Below are positions 34,031-42,549 of a stretch of 43,055 nucleotides of DNA, in pieces. The stretch comes from Mycolicibacterium chlorophenolicum (lineage in GTDB: Bacteria; Actinomycetota; Actinomycetes; Mycobacteriales; Mycobacteriaceae). Where the stretch lies: assembly GCF_001044235.1 (NCBI RefSeq), contig NZ_JYNL01000039.1, positions 1 through 43,055 on the forward strand, given 5' to 3'. The translations under genes were made by a program, and so were the position numbers. Under the pieces are notes generated by a model. That model saw only the letters and a program-made list of their open reading frames with translations, searched no databases and was not told the DNA's origin. Position 1 is the stretch's first letter, and each line of letters opens with the position of its first letter.

Positions 34031-34341
34031 ATGTCATTGCATTCCGCGGGACTGCGGTGTTGACGTCGGGCGTCGCGCTACTGTCCATTGACGTCCGAAG
34101 GTGCCTGTTCGTCGCCGGCACGCTGCTCTGTGTGGAAAGCGACTCCGCATGCGAACCCGGGCCTCCGGCGCCGATAGCACCACCGTCGCCGGCCTTCAGC
34201 CTCGTGCCGGACCGCCACAATGCCCAAGTGAATCCCTTGGAGCCTGTCATCGAAATTCCGACGCAAGTGAATCGGTCGACGTGGAAAAACGCAGCGAGCA
34301 GGGCTGGCGTTACGAAGCGATCGCCAAACCCGATCGCATAG
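34031..34341 (+). pseudogene. unrecognised small protein, possible 1-bp frameshift
   Basis: ATG 34031 follows a fair ribosome site (GCGAGAGGG) but stops after ten codons. One missing G near 34056 would join it to the frame VLTSGVALLSIDVRRCLFVA that runs to TAG 34341, 103 aa in all. That frame has a hydrophobic N-terminus, two Cys and a Pro-rich middle, but no family. An open minus-strand frame covers the same DNA, so the coding strand is uncertain. The position just after box 6 favours the plus strand. Confidence 0.3.
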
Positions 34342-34362
34342 CGCACCAGCGGGAGAACGGAA

Positions 34363-34863
34363 ATGATTATCACACCTGACCGGCGCTTAACATGGATGCG
34401 CGTGGGGGTGGGGCTGGCCGCGGCCCTGGGTATTGCCGTGGCCATCGGCGTCCCTAGCGCACTGCTGCCCAACTCCTTTTTCGTGCGGATGACCCCGGCG
34501 CCGTGGTGGAGCTACGCGGCGTGGGCGGTGACCGCCGTGCTCAGCGGCGCCCTGATCGCGACTTACGTACACGCCGCGTCGGCAACACCGCGGGCACCTT
34601 CGCGGGCGGGGTTCGCCGCCACCCTCGGTTCAATGCTGGCAGTGGGGTGCCCTGTCTGCAACAAGCTAGTGATTGCCGCCCTCGGGGTCAGCGGGGCCCT
34701 GCAAGTCTGGGCCCCGCTCCAGCCGGTCCTGGCCGTGGCCTCGCTGACTCTGCTCGGGTGGGCGCTGTGGCGCAGACTGTCGACGCTACGATCCTGCCCC
34801 GTCGGATCTTCGCCCGCCGCGGCAGCTGAGGATCGCCACCAACCCGCCCCCGGTCAGCTCTGA
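34363..34863 (+). CDS. membrane protein with CPVC motif
   Basis: 166 aa from ATG 34363. Four hydrophobic helices: MRVGVGLAAALGIAVAIGV, WWSYAAWAVTAVLSGALIA, the third with FAATLGSMLAVGCPVCNKLV, and PVLAVASLTLLGWALW. The CxxC sits at a membrane face, as in vectorial disulfide carriers. It overlaps the next gene, an exported thioredoxin-like protein, by 1 nt. I infer a compact electron-transfer partner for it. The family is known to me only as conserved hypothetical. Confidence 0.75.
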   Translation: MIITPDRRLTWMRVGVGLAAALGIAVAIGVPSALLPNSFFVRMTPAPWWSYAAWAVTAVLSGALIATYVHAASATPRAPSRAGFAATLGSMLAVGCPVCNKLVIAALGVSGALQVWAPLQPVLAVASLTLLGWALWRRLSTLRSCPVGSSPAAAAEDRHQPAPGQL

Positions 34864-35483
34864 TGGTGCCTGTGCGGTCGTTGACCGCCCTTGCCGCCGC
34901 CGGAATCACCACACTGACCGTCGCACAGTTCTGGCCCTCACACCCGCCGCCCTCGCCGAATAGGAGTGTGGCTGACGTCACGACGCGGGCGCGGCCAGTG
35001 CCGGACGGGCCCGGCGCGCCGCCATGCCCGACGGCCGCGACCTTCGCCCCGGTGCCCGCGCTGGCAGGGGTGAGGGCCCAGTGCCTGGGCTCGGCAGGTT
35101 CTGTCGACGTGGGCGAGGTCGTCGCGGGCCCGCCGACGCTGATCAACCTTTGGGCGTCGTGGTGCGCACCGTGCCGGGAGGAGATGCCCGTGCTCGACGC
35201 CTACGCTGCGGCGCCTCAGGCGGTGCGGGTAATCGGCGTGAACGTGAGCGACCGCCCCGACGCGGCCGAGTCGTTGGTGCGCGACCTCCGTATCCGCTAC
35301 CCGTCGCTGACCGACGCCGACGACGTGCAACGCGCCCTGGGCGCGCCGCCGCTGCTGCCACTGAGCTATTTGATAGCCGCCAATGGCACGATTCGACGAC
35401 TGCAGGACGTTCTCGTGTTCGGTGACCTTGAGCAGGTTCGCACGTCGGTGACTGCGGCGTTACAGGAAACGGGTGCCCGGTGA
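34863..35483 (+). CDS. exported TlpA-like thioredoxin
   Basis: 206 aa from ATG 34863. The N-terminal hydrophobic stretch LTALAAAGITTLTVAQFW serves as signal or anchor, without a lipobox. A Pro-rich linker contains a Cys (PPCPTA). The thioredoxin domain has LINLWASWCAPCREEMPVLD and the cis-Pro region LPLSYLIAANG. It is coupled to the CPVC membrane protein and, by GTGA, to the next ORF. Extracytoplasmic disulfide or copper-thiol chemistry is likely. Confidence 0.88.
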   Translation: MVPVRSLTALAAAGITTLTVAQFWPSHPPPSPNRSVADVTTRARPVPDGPGAPPCPTAATFAPVPALAGVRAQCLGSAGSVDVGEVVAGPPTLINLWASWCAPCREEMPVLDAYAAAPQAVRVIGVNVSDRPDAAESLVRDLRIRYPSLTDADDVQRALGAPPLLPLSYLIAANGTIRRLQDVLVFGDLEQVRTSVTAALQETGAR

Positions 35484-35896
35484 CCGCCTCCGAAACGCCC
35501 GCCGACGCGGCAACGTTTGGGTCTGCGTCGTCCCCGGCTGGGACGGGCAGAGTCGAAATCCCCGGCCATCGGCCTTGTTCGGATCCGCGAGGAAGGGTGG
35601 CAGGTCGGTGCGACGTGTTGGGCGGGTTGTTGCCGCCGAGCCTGCCCTCCGCCGCGGTCATGACTGAGGCGCGTCACCCAGCATCCCAATGGCTGGCCGC
35701 ACTGCGGACTCACCGCCACACTCAGCGGCATCGGATGCGCCGAAGCCGCATCCAGGCGGTCACCGATGCACCGCACGACACGATGGCCGGAAGCGACGAC
35801 CCGATAATGGCCCTCCTGTATAACGCCCGCGAGGCCACCGAAGCGGTGCCGAGCGCACGGAGGCAAGGACTGAAACAACCGCGGGCCTTCCGATGA
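35480..35896 (+). CDS. unrecognised protein, coupled on both sides
   Basis: 138 aa from GTG 35480. It overlaps the thioredoxin stop (GTGA) and its own stop overlaps the M56 start (ATGA 35893-35896). The N-terminal half is low complexity. The C-terminal half has ASQWLAALRTHRHTQRHRMR and DPIMALLYNAREATEAVPSA, basic and possibly helical. No membrane segment or known domain. The double overlap is the best evidence that it is coding. Confidence 0.5.
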   Translation: MTASETPADAATFGSASSPAGTGRVEIPGHRPCSDPRGRVAGRCDVLGGLLPPSLPSAAVMTEARHPASQWLAALRTHRHTQRHRMRRSRIQAVTDAPHDTMAGSDDPIMALLYNAREATEAVPSARRQGLKQPRAFR

Positions 35897-36798
35897 CCGG
35901 CATCATGTGGTGGTCGGTCCTAGGGCTGGCGATGGCGACGCTGTCGCCATCGGCGCTGCGCTGGATGGCGCGACGTGGTGCCGATGCGGGTGTGCTGTTG
36001 TTGGCATGGGCCGTGTCGGTATGCCTGACGGTGTTTGCCGTCGCGCTACCTGGGCTCGCCGAGTTGATTCATCGATGCTGGCTGGCGTTGCACGCCGGGC
36101 CACCCGGCGGTCTCGACACTTCCGTCGGAGTGATCAGCGGCGGGCTCGTCGCATTTGCCGCGGTAAAAGGCGGGTGGCGACTGGCCACCATCGGCCGGTG
36201 TCGTCAAAGCTTGCACGCCCGACACGCCGAGCTGGCGTGGGTCTTGCATAGCAGGGCGCCGCGCGCCGACGGGGTGCTGTGGCTGCCCACCTCCGAATGG
36301 CACGCCTACAGCCTGGCCGGAGACCCGCCCTTGGTGGTGCTCAGTACCGGTGTGCGCGAATGTCTCGACGAAGCTGCGATACGTGCAGTGGTCGCCCACG
36401 AGCGAGCCCACCTGCAGCGGCGCCATCATCTGCTGATCGCAGTGGCCTACGCCGTGGCCGCGGGACTATGGTGGCTACCCCTCGCGCGGCAGTCGCCCTC
36501 GCTGGTCCGAACTCTGGTCGAACTGGACGCCGACGCCCACGCCGCGCGCGTCTACGGACATCGTCCGCTGCGGCGCGCGCTGCTGCTGCTGCGCGATGCG
36601 AGCTCGCCGGCGGCCGCGTTGGGTATCGCTGGGGACTGTGTACGACTGAGGCTAGCGCGCCTGTCGGGGCCGCCCTCGCCCTGCACCGCGCGATTCGCCG
36701 CGTCGGCTGCCCACAGCACGGCCGTGCTGTTGGCCGTCACATCGTTGCTGGCCATGGGGGTGCTGACCACTGCCCTTGCGTCGTGCACTGCGGGCTGA
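35893..36798 (+). CDS. M56 family metallopeptidase (BlaR1-like, copy 1)
   Basis: 301 aa from ATG 35893. Membrane helices at about residues 3-20, 32-55 and 75-95, then the cytoplasmic protease domain with AAIRAVVAHERAHLQRRHHL (HExxH zinc site HERAH) and a downstream Glu/Asp-rich ELDADAHAARVYG. A final helix (STAVLLAVTSLLAMGVLT) follows. No extracellular penicillin-binding domain, so it is the short actinobacterial type rather than full BlaR1. Such proteases are thought to inactivate BlaI-type repressors. It lies 317 bp upstream of the BlaI gene. Confidence 0.88.
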   Translation: MTGIMWWSVLGLAMATLSPSALRWMARRGADAGVLLLAWAVSVCLTVFAVALPGLAELIHRCWLALHAGPPGGLDTSVGVISGGLVAFAAVKGGWRLATIGRCRQSLHARHAELAWVLHSRAPRADGVLWLPTSEWHAYSLAGDPPLVVLSTGVRECLDEAAIRAVVAHERAHLQRRHHLLIAVAYAVAAGLWWLPLARQSPSLVRTLVELDADAHAARVYGHRPLRRALLLLRDASSPAAALGIAGDCVRLRLARLSGPPSPCTARFAASAAHSTAVLLAVTSLLAMGVLTTALASCTAG

Positions 36799-37114
36799 TG
36801 ACGCGGGGTCGCATGCACGTGTCGCGACTCGCAAAGCCGCCCATACGGCACCTCAATTTGAAGCTCGACTGATCGGTTGTCGCGCCGACCAACGCCGACC
36901 ACAAGTAGCGGGGCGGGTTCACGTGGCGCTACTATCGCCCGCTTCGTGGATTCGGACGGCCGCATCGACATTCCGACCAGCGCCGGGTCACGGTTTCGTC
37001 ACCGCCGTTGCGGCGAGGCTCTCTGTGGACGACGGAGCTTGCCTCGTTATGAGGTGCAGATGGGCACTGGTCAGAACGAGTAGGATTCCCGGGAACGACG
37101 GCGGAGGGTGTGCG
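36799..37114. other. 317-bp leader upstream of blaI
   Basis: No gene recognised. A half-site AGTAGG at 37079-37084 with a GCACT at N10 is the nearest thing to a BlaI-type dyad; it is weak. A blaI promoter is expected here. Confidence 0.4.
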
Positions 37115-37501
37115 GTGAGGGTTCGAGGGTTCGGCGAGCTGGAGGCCGCGGTAATGGATCGGGTGTGGGACCACGATCCGTACACCGTCACAGTCCGCGA
37201 GATTTTCGAGGAGATGGCCCAGGAGCGGCGCATCGCCTACACCACGGTGATGTCGACGATGGACAACCTGCACACCAAGGGCTGGCTGGAGCGCGAACGC
37301 GACGGCCGCGCGTACCGCTACTGGGCGGTGCTGACGCGCGAGGAACACACCGCCCGATTGATGCGCGAGGCGCTCGACGGCGGCGGCCGTTCGGAACTGG
37401 TACTCAATCACTTCATCGAACAGATCGGGCCCGAAGAATCCGAAGGGTTGCGGTTGGCCCTGCGCCGAGTGTCGAGACGCTCCACCAGAGCCAAGCGCTA
37501 G
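37115..37501 (+). CDS. blaI: BlaI/MecI family repressor
   Basis: 128 aa from GTG 37115 after GCGGAGGG. The winged-helix domain reads FGELEAAVMDRVWDHDPYTV, YTTVMSTMDNLHTKGWLERE and DGRAYRYWAV. The C-terminal dimerisation helices follow (MREALDGGGRSELVLNHFIE). It lacks the CxC metal motif of CopY, so it is a protease-controlled BlaI type rather than a copper sensor. The stop overlaps the GTG of the second M56 gene. Proposed binder of the TAC[T/G]-N9-[A/C]GTA boxes spread from 16.3 to 41.5 kb. Confidence 0.92.
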   Translation: MRVRGFGELEAAVMDRVWDHDPYTVTVREIFEEMAQERRIAYTTVMSTMDNLHTKGWLERERDGRAYRYWAVLTREEHTARLMREALDGGGRSELVLNHFIEQIGPEESEGLRLALRRVSRRSTRAKR

Positions 37502-38433
37502 TGAGCCTGGCCACCTGCCTGCTCCTCTACAGTGCAGCCGTGATCTTATTGGGTCCGCCCGCCCTGCGGGTTGTGACCAAATCGGGACGTGCACCCCGCC
37601 TGGGGGTGGCGACGTGGCTGACCACCATCGCTGGGGTGCTCGCGACCTGGCTGATATCGCCGGTGCTGATCGTCGTCGACGAGGTCGCGCACTGGAGCCG
37701 GCAGCACTCCGTCATCGACTCCTGCTTAGAAGTACTGAGCCGGGTCGTCGCTGGGTGGTCGGGAAGCGCGCCACGCGGGCTGCTGCTAGTCGGCGCCGGG
37801 GCAGTCATCACCGTCGTCGTGGTGCTCGCCGCGCGGCTCACGCGCACCGTGGCGCGGCTGCGGACACAGGCGCGCGGCCACGCCCACGGCATCCGCCTGG
37901 TCGGCCGACCTATGGAACGGAGCACGTTCGTCGTCGACGCCGACGTGTGTGCTGCCTACTGCGTGGCCGGCAAACCGTCGACGATCGTGGTGACTAGTGC
38001 CGCGGTGTCGGCGCTGGACCACCAGGAAATACAGGCGGTGCTGGCCCACGAGTGGGCGCACGTACGTGGACACCATCTCGAGGTAACTATGCTGATGCGC
38101 GCGGTGGCCACAGTTCTGCCGAGCCTGGCGTTAATGCGCGACGGAGCTCAGGAGGTCGCCCGATTGCTTGAAATGTGCGCGGACGATGCGGCGGCCCGCC
38201 GATTCGGACGTCACGCGGTGTTGGGCGGACTGCTCACACTGGCGCGTGCGGCCCCCGCCGGCGCGCTCAGCGCCGCCGATGTCGGCGTGGTCAGCCGCGC
38301 CGAGCGGTTGACCACGCCGCCCGCTGGCGCCAGCGGAGTCGATGCTGCACTCGCCGTAACCGCGGCGCTCGTCGCACTGGCACCGCTGGCGGCTTTGACG
38401 CTGGCCGCGTCGGGGATGTTGCTCTGCAGCTGA
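37501..38433 (+). CDS. M56 family metallopeptidase (BlaR1-like, copy 2)
   Basis: 310 aa from GTG 37501, overlapping blaI by 1 nt. Helices at the N-terminus (LATCLLLYSAAVILLG; VATWLTTIAGVLATWLI) and around residue 100 (GAGAVITVVVVLAAR). The protease domain has QAVLAHEWAHVRGHHLEVTM (HEWAH) and LLEMCADDAAARRFG. A C-terminal helix ends at CS. The direct blaI-M56 pair equals the M. tuberculosis Rv1846c-Rv1845c arrangement. Without a penicillin-binding sensor domain, the trigger is unknown. Confidence 0.9.
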   Translation: MSLATCLLLYSAAVILLGPPALRVVTKSGRAPRLGVATWLTTIAGVLATWLISPVLIVVDEVAHWSRQHSVIDSCLEVLSRVVAGWSGSAPRGLLLVGAGAVITVVVVLAARLTRTVARLRTQARGHAHGIRLVGRPMERSTFVVDADVCAAYCVAGKPSTIVVTSAAVSALDHQEIQAVLAHEWAHVRGHHLEVTMLMRAVATVLPSLALMRDGAQEVARLLEMCADDAAARRFGRHAVLGGLLTLARAAPAGALSAADVGVVSRAERLTTPPAGASGVDAALAVTAALVALAPLAALTLAASGMLLCS

Positions 38434-39212
38434 GTTCCGCGTATGCGGTCGAGTAACGCCGGCCGCTGCACCGGAACTGAGAGGACCACGCCCTGCGACG
38501 ATGTCGGTGCGCTGAGCTTCGCCACTGCCGTTGCTCGGGCCGATCCATAGAGCTGAGTTTCGCTTTGCCCTGCAGCGGGCTGGACGTCGCCGACGGCACC
38601 TCGGGCCGCCAAGCAGCCGGGCCACACAAGCGTCGCCCCCGGCGCTGACGAGGCAATGCGGGTTGTCGCCCTCCGAACGGCGACAGCGGCGCCGATTATG
38701 CGTCCACGCCGCAATCTCGCGCCCGATCGCGCGCCGAGATACGGCTGTAGCGTCGCTCTGCGCGAGCCCTGCCGCCACGGTTCCCACTTCAGTCCGAGAC
38801 GCCGTGGGGGAGTTGTTGACGGCGAAACGACGGTGGAGCGACCCCTTGAGACCTCCGAAAGCGGCCGCCGACTGGGTGGGTGACCGGCGTCGGTTGTTCG
38901 CGGCTGTCAGCCTGTGGGGCTCGTTACGTCACGACACCATGTAGGTTACCTCGATCGTTCGCACCAGCGAGAGTGAAGGTGCAGAACGGGCAACGTGCTA
39001 GAGGCAGTCAACCGTCTGATCCCACAACACCGCTGATCGAGGCGTGCGCACTCACACCTCAGAGTGCCACTTTCGGAACCCTGGTTTACCCGCTGGCGTT
39101 GGTGGCACCGGACCGGACGACAGATGGACCAGTACCGGGCAGGGTCGGCCTCAAGTACACACGCACTGGCGGCGAGCTGAACGATGTGACGAGATGCCGC
39201 GGGCTGTTCAAA
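38434..39212. other. about 780 bp without a recognised gene
   Basis: Open frames exist on both strands, which is usual in GC-rich DNA, but none spells a known domain or has a clear ribosome site. A plus-strand piece near 38790-38880 (VRDAVGELLTAKRRW) looks protein-like and could be a relic. Confidence 0.4.
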
Positions 39213-39422
39213 TTAGTCCCGTCTGTGCCGAGCAGGCTGCGGTGAGAGGCGACGTAGTTCTTCGAGCGAATTATTCTCTGTAAGGGGCCCCCGACGGGCC
39301 CGGGTCTCGTCGGAAGGCCGTAACGGCTCGGCGTGCGCGGTGCTCGGCCAGTGCGGTGTGAAATCGGTGAGTGAGCCCAGGATCTGCTGGGCCAATGCGT
39401 CGTAGATGGGCGTTGACGACAT
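39213..39422 (-). CDS. possible small hypothetical protein
   Basis: 69 aa from ATG 39422 with an excellent ribosome site (AAGGAG, 6 nt spacing). It starts SSTPIYDALAQQILGSLTDF and has a charged C-terminus. No family, no signal peptide or membrane helix. Judged coding mainly by the start context. Confidence 0.35.
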   Translation of the reverse strand: MSSTPIYDALAQQILGSLTDFTPHWPSTAHAEPLRPSDETRARRGPLTENNSLEELRRLSPQPARHRRD

Positions 39423-39554
39423 CGAACTCCTTGGTCGGGTAGTCACGGTCGGTGCGCGGCGAGGCCGAGGACTTTGCACCGCTGCCGGGAAACGCGGCGA
39501 CGACGTCGGCGACTCACGAGTTTCTGTCACTTTATCCGTGCTGTTGGTTAACGA

Positions 39555-39584
39555 CCAGGAACTCCACTGACCAGAGGTTCCTGG
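39555..39584. repeat. 8-bp inverted repeat
   Basis: CCAGGAAC and GTTCCTGG with a 14-nt spacer. Possible hairpin or protein-binding site in a gene-free stretch. Confidence 0.6.
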
Positions 39585-39690
39585 CCGCGCCGCCGCCACA
39601 TGAGCTCTCGTGTCCAGAACTACCTGCCCGTCGACCTGCGTGAAGTATCGATCTGTACGGCTTGGTCGACGATGATGAGAACCCTCGACT

Positions 39691-39738
39691 TGTCAGAAAC
39701 GGCGTCGTCAAATACCCGCTGCGAGCGACTTTCTGACA
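39691..39738. repeat. 9-bp inverted repeat with 30-nt spacer
   Basis: TGTCAGAAA and TTTCTGACA, perfect arms. Arm length and TGT...ACA ends recall short-transposon or recombinase sites, but no such gene is nearby. Confidence 0.6.
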
Positions 39739-39955
39739 CGTTGGCCGCTGCGTGACCGACCGCGCCGGCCGGGCCAGCCTTGGGGTGGCGTCGAGGTGTC
39801 CTTGGCGCCGCGGCGGCGAGAGGTGGTGATTGATGTGTCAAGCACCCACCACGTTATCGCGCACGGCGTCAGGAAGGAAACTCGCAACGCTCGTTGACGC
39901 TTGGTGGAACCAGTGCATCCCCTCATCGTCGCTGGCGGCCGGTGTTTACGCACAC

Positions 39956-39974
39956 TTACTAGGCTACTGAGTAA
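39956..39974. promoter_or_regulatory. BlaI-type box 7 (orphan)
   Basis: TTACT-N9-AGTAA, a perfect 5-9-5 dyad with no recognised gene on either side. Either its target gene has decayed or a small gene or RNA is unrecognised. Confidence 0.5.
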
Positions 39975-40932
39975 TTTGCGAGATCGTGGACCGAACACGT
40001 GAATGCGGTGACGGTTCACACAACGGGACCTACTGTGCGAATCTCGACAGGTGCCATTGCTTCTCTTGACGGGCAACTCGCGGACGGCTGGATTAGCAAG
40101 ACCGCTTCGGCGAGGGCCGACAGCGCCGACTAAATCCTCAGGATCTCCGTCGATTCGCTGGTGTCGTGCAACGTGCAGCGGGATCTGCTGCACGATGGAC
40201 CCCAAGGCGTTGAACGCTGCGGTGAAAGCGCCTGTGATCCGGCGAGATGGCCTTACTGACGCCGGTGGTGCTGCCGATCACGACGCCGCGGCGATCATGA
40301 TGGCGCGTAATCTGCCGCCAAACGCCAGTGGCAGGAGTCATCAGTTCGGCCGAGCGCTAGATCCGCGGGGCGCTACTAGACGGCGCTAACAGCATCTTGG
40401 CCCCCTCGGGCGGGGTCACGGGTGGGAGTCGAAGCCCACCGAACAGCAGGGGCGCACTACGTCAGTTCCCGCCCAATAGTGCGAACGGCCTGTACTTTCT
40501 CCCGTAGGCGAGCACGCCCCGGCGGGTGTTCCCAAATCTTTCGAGGCCCCTGTCATAGCGACCGGTACGCCGCCCAGCGAAGCGGCCACCCGGCTGATCC
40601 TCCCAACGGGCGGACAAACGGCGAACGCTACAGCGAAGACCGCACACCTCGGCAGGCCTTGAATGGTGCTCACCCAGACAACGGGTCCCTAACACGAGCC
40701 ACGGCAAATAGAGCCCAAGCCGAATGCCCGACGTGTGTCCCGCGGCGCTTTACGTCGTTTGGCGGGGCAGGTCGGCAGCGACGCTAGCGGGCCAGACCGA
40801 CGATGATTCCCCGTCAGTCCAGCTGAGCGAAGCCCGTTGATATCGACTGCCGCGCGGCCACCGCGGTTTATCGGGCAGCAGTCACCGATGCGCCTGCAGT
40901 GCGGCGATTAGCCGCCCGCACATTGCGCGGGA

Positions 40933-41373
40933 TCACCTCGCGCCCGAAGAGAGGGTCGCACAGAGCCGCCGCAGATCCCACAATCCAAATACGTTGGCGG
41001 GCAATACCTCACATCCGACGGGCCGGGGCGGTACAGATGTTCCGGTATGAGCGACGCCGAGCGATCCGCACACCGGCCAGGCGCCCAGGCCCTGGGTGCG
41101 CAGCACCCGTTCGGCGACACGGATCTGCTCGGAGCGAGGGGCGCGCGCTGGATTGCCACGACCGCCGTGCTCGGCCCACGTCGCAGGACTGAACTGGAGG
41201 CCGCCGAAGTACCCGTTGCCCGTACTTATCTTCCAATCACCGCCAGACTCGCACTGCGCGACCGCGTCCCAGTCGATCGCGCTCGCACGCGCCGTCGAGG
41301 CCCCCCACGTCAGCGCCGACGTAGCGAGTGTCGCCGCCACGCCGATCATCTGCATTCTTCGCCGAGCTCGCAT
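40933..41373 (-). CDS. resuscitation-promoting factor (Rpf) domain protein
   Basis: 146 aa from ATG 41373 with GAGGTG upstream. A signal peptide (GVAATLATSALTWGASTARA) leads directly into a transglycosylase-like Rpf domain: IDWDAVAQCESGGDWKISTG with the catalytic Glu in CESGG, YFGGLQFSPATWAEHGG, and the closing VAERVLRTQGLGAWPVCG. The Rpf fold ends there; about 40 further residues are unrecognised. RpfC/RpfE-like in size. It cleaves glycan strands and promotes regrowth. Divergent from a polysaccharide deacetylase, with a shared BlaI-type box. Confidence 0.9.
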   Translation of the reverse strand: MRARRRMQMIGVAATLATSALTWGASTARASAIDWDAVAQCESGGDWKISTGNGYFGGLQFSPATWAEHGGRGNPARAPRSEQIRVAERVLRTQGLGAWPVCGSLGVAHTGTSVPPRPVGCEVLPANVFGLWDLRRLCATLSSGAR

Positions 41374-41504
41374 CGGGACACCTCTTTCTTTCGCGTGCGG
41401 ACTGCGGCCGAATGGCGCCACGCCTTGTTGGCCTTGTGGCTATCGTGCACATCTGGGCCCGGTGTGACCACCGTGCAGGGAGTGAGAAAACCGTGGCAAC
41501 CCTC

Positions 41505-41523
41505 TTACTGAACTTCTACGTAA
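41505..41523. promoter_or_regulatory. BlaI-type box 8 (rpf / deacetylase divergent region)
   Basis: TTACT-N9-CGTAA, with four of five bases in dyad symmetry. It lies 132 bp before the rpf-like start and 157 bp before the deacetylase start. Confidence 0.6.
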
Positions 41524-41679
41524 TACGCCCCAGTCCGACCATCGCGCCTACGCACGTATGCGAACCTCGCCGCAGCCGGATGTGAAATTGCTGGGACGGG
41601 TGGACAGGCGCCCGGTAACCACTTACGTTCGTGCTCAATAAATTCGCCCGAGCCGCTGTGTATGGAAAGGACACGACAA

Positions 41680-42549
41680 ATGCCGTTGCGGCGTCCCCCG
41701 ACTTCACTGTGGTGGCAGCTAAGCGTGATGGTTGCCGTGGTCGTGGTGGTGGGTGGTCTACTGTTGTGGGCCGGGCGGCGAGCCGTCGGACCCGACGAGG
41801 TGGACTGCAGTCGGCTTAAGTGCGTTAGCCTGACCTTCGACGATGGCCCCAGTCCCTTCACCGATCGTTTGCTGCGCGTTCTTGCAGACGGAGATGCCAA
41901 GGCGACGTTCTTTCTGATCGGCAATAAAGTGCAGGCCGACCCCGGGGCCGCCCGGCGCATCGCCAACGCAGGGATGGAGATTGGCACCCATACTTGGGAA
42001 CACCCCAACATGACCACCATTCCCGTGGCCGATATTTCCGATCAGCTCGCCAAGGGCAAGGAAGCGATCACAGCGGCGACCGGCAGAATTCCCACACTGT
42101 TCCGACCTGCGGGGGGCCTTTCCAACGATGCTGTGCGCACCGAGGCCGGACGACAGGGACTAGCCCAAATCCTCTGGGACGTCATCCCCTTCGATTGGAT
42201 CAACGACGACAATACGGCCGCAACCACCTACATGCTCAAGACTCAGATAAAGCCGGGTTCGGTGATCCTGCTGCACGATACGTATTCGAGCACGGTGGAT
42301 CTCGTGTACCAATTCCTCCCCGTGCTGATCGCTAATGGCTACCACATGGTCACCGTCGGCCACCTTCTCGGATCACGCGATCCGGGGACCAGCTACGGAG
42401 GCAGGGAGAACGGTCCCCGGGTCGACGCAATCAAGGACATCGATCCTTCGCGTATCCCGACCCTGCCCGCCACGCCCTCGCCGAAACCGGCTCCGAACAT
42501 CCCAATCACGGACATCCCCAACCAGGGAGCGGGCGGCCCGCCAGCGTGA
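41680..42549 (+). CDS. polysaccharide deacetylase (CE4), membrane-anchored
   Basis: 289 aa. ATG 41680 was preferred to 41662 because GGAAAGGA lies properly before it. One N-terminal anchor helix (LWWQLSVMVAVVVVVGGLLL). The NodB/CE4 domain has VSLTFDDGPSPF (catalytic Asp and metal Asp), IGTHTWEHPNM (metal His residues), TLFRPAGGLSND (usually RPPyG, here RPAGG) and SVILLHDTY. It removes N-acetyl groups from glycans, most likely peptidoglycan, which would change lysozyme sensitivity. The Pro-rich tail (PATPSPKPAPNIP) is cell-wall-spanning in style. Confidence 0.92.
   Translation: MPLRRPPTSLWWQLSVMVAVVVVVGGLLLWAGRRAVGPDEVDCSRLKCVSLTFDDGPSPFTDRLLRVLADGDAKATFFLIGNKVQADPGAARRIANAGMEIGTHTWEHPNMTTIPVADISDQLAKGKEAITAATGRIPTLFRPAGGLSNDAVRTEAGRQGLAQILWDVIPFDWINDDNTAATTYMLKTQIKPGSVILLHDTYSSTVDLVYQFLPVLIANGYHMVTVGHLLGSRDPGTSYGGRENGPRVDAIKDIDPSRIPTLPATPSPKPAPNIPITDIPNQGAGGPPA

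Larger units (their letters stand above)
39423..40932. other. 1.5-kb region without a recognised gene
   Basis: Nothing identifiable as a protein or RNA gene. It contains two inverted repeats (39555-39584, 39691-39738) and a well-formed BlaI-type dyad (39956-39974) that is not followed by any recognised gene. Probably degraded or recombination-scarred DNA. Confidence 0.45.

Noticed and set aside
40405..40445. tRNA-like stretch (GTGGGAGTCGAAGCCCAC)
   Set aside because: A T-arm-like hairpin can be drawn, but no acceptor stem or anticodon arm fits around it.
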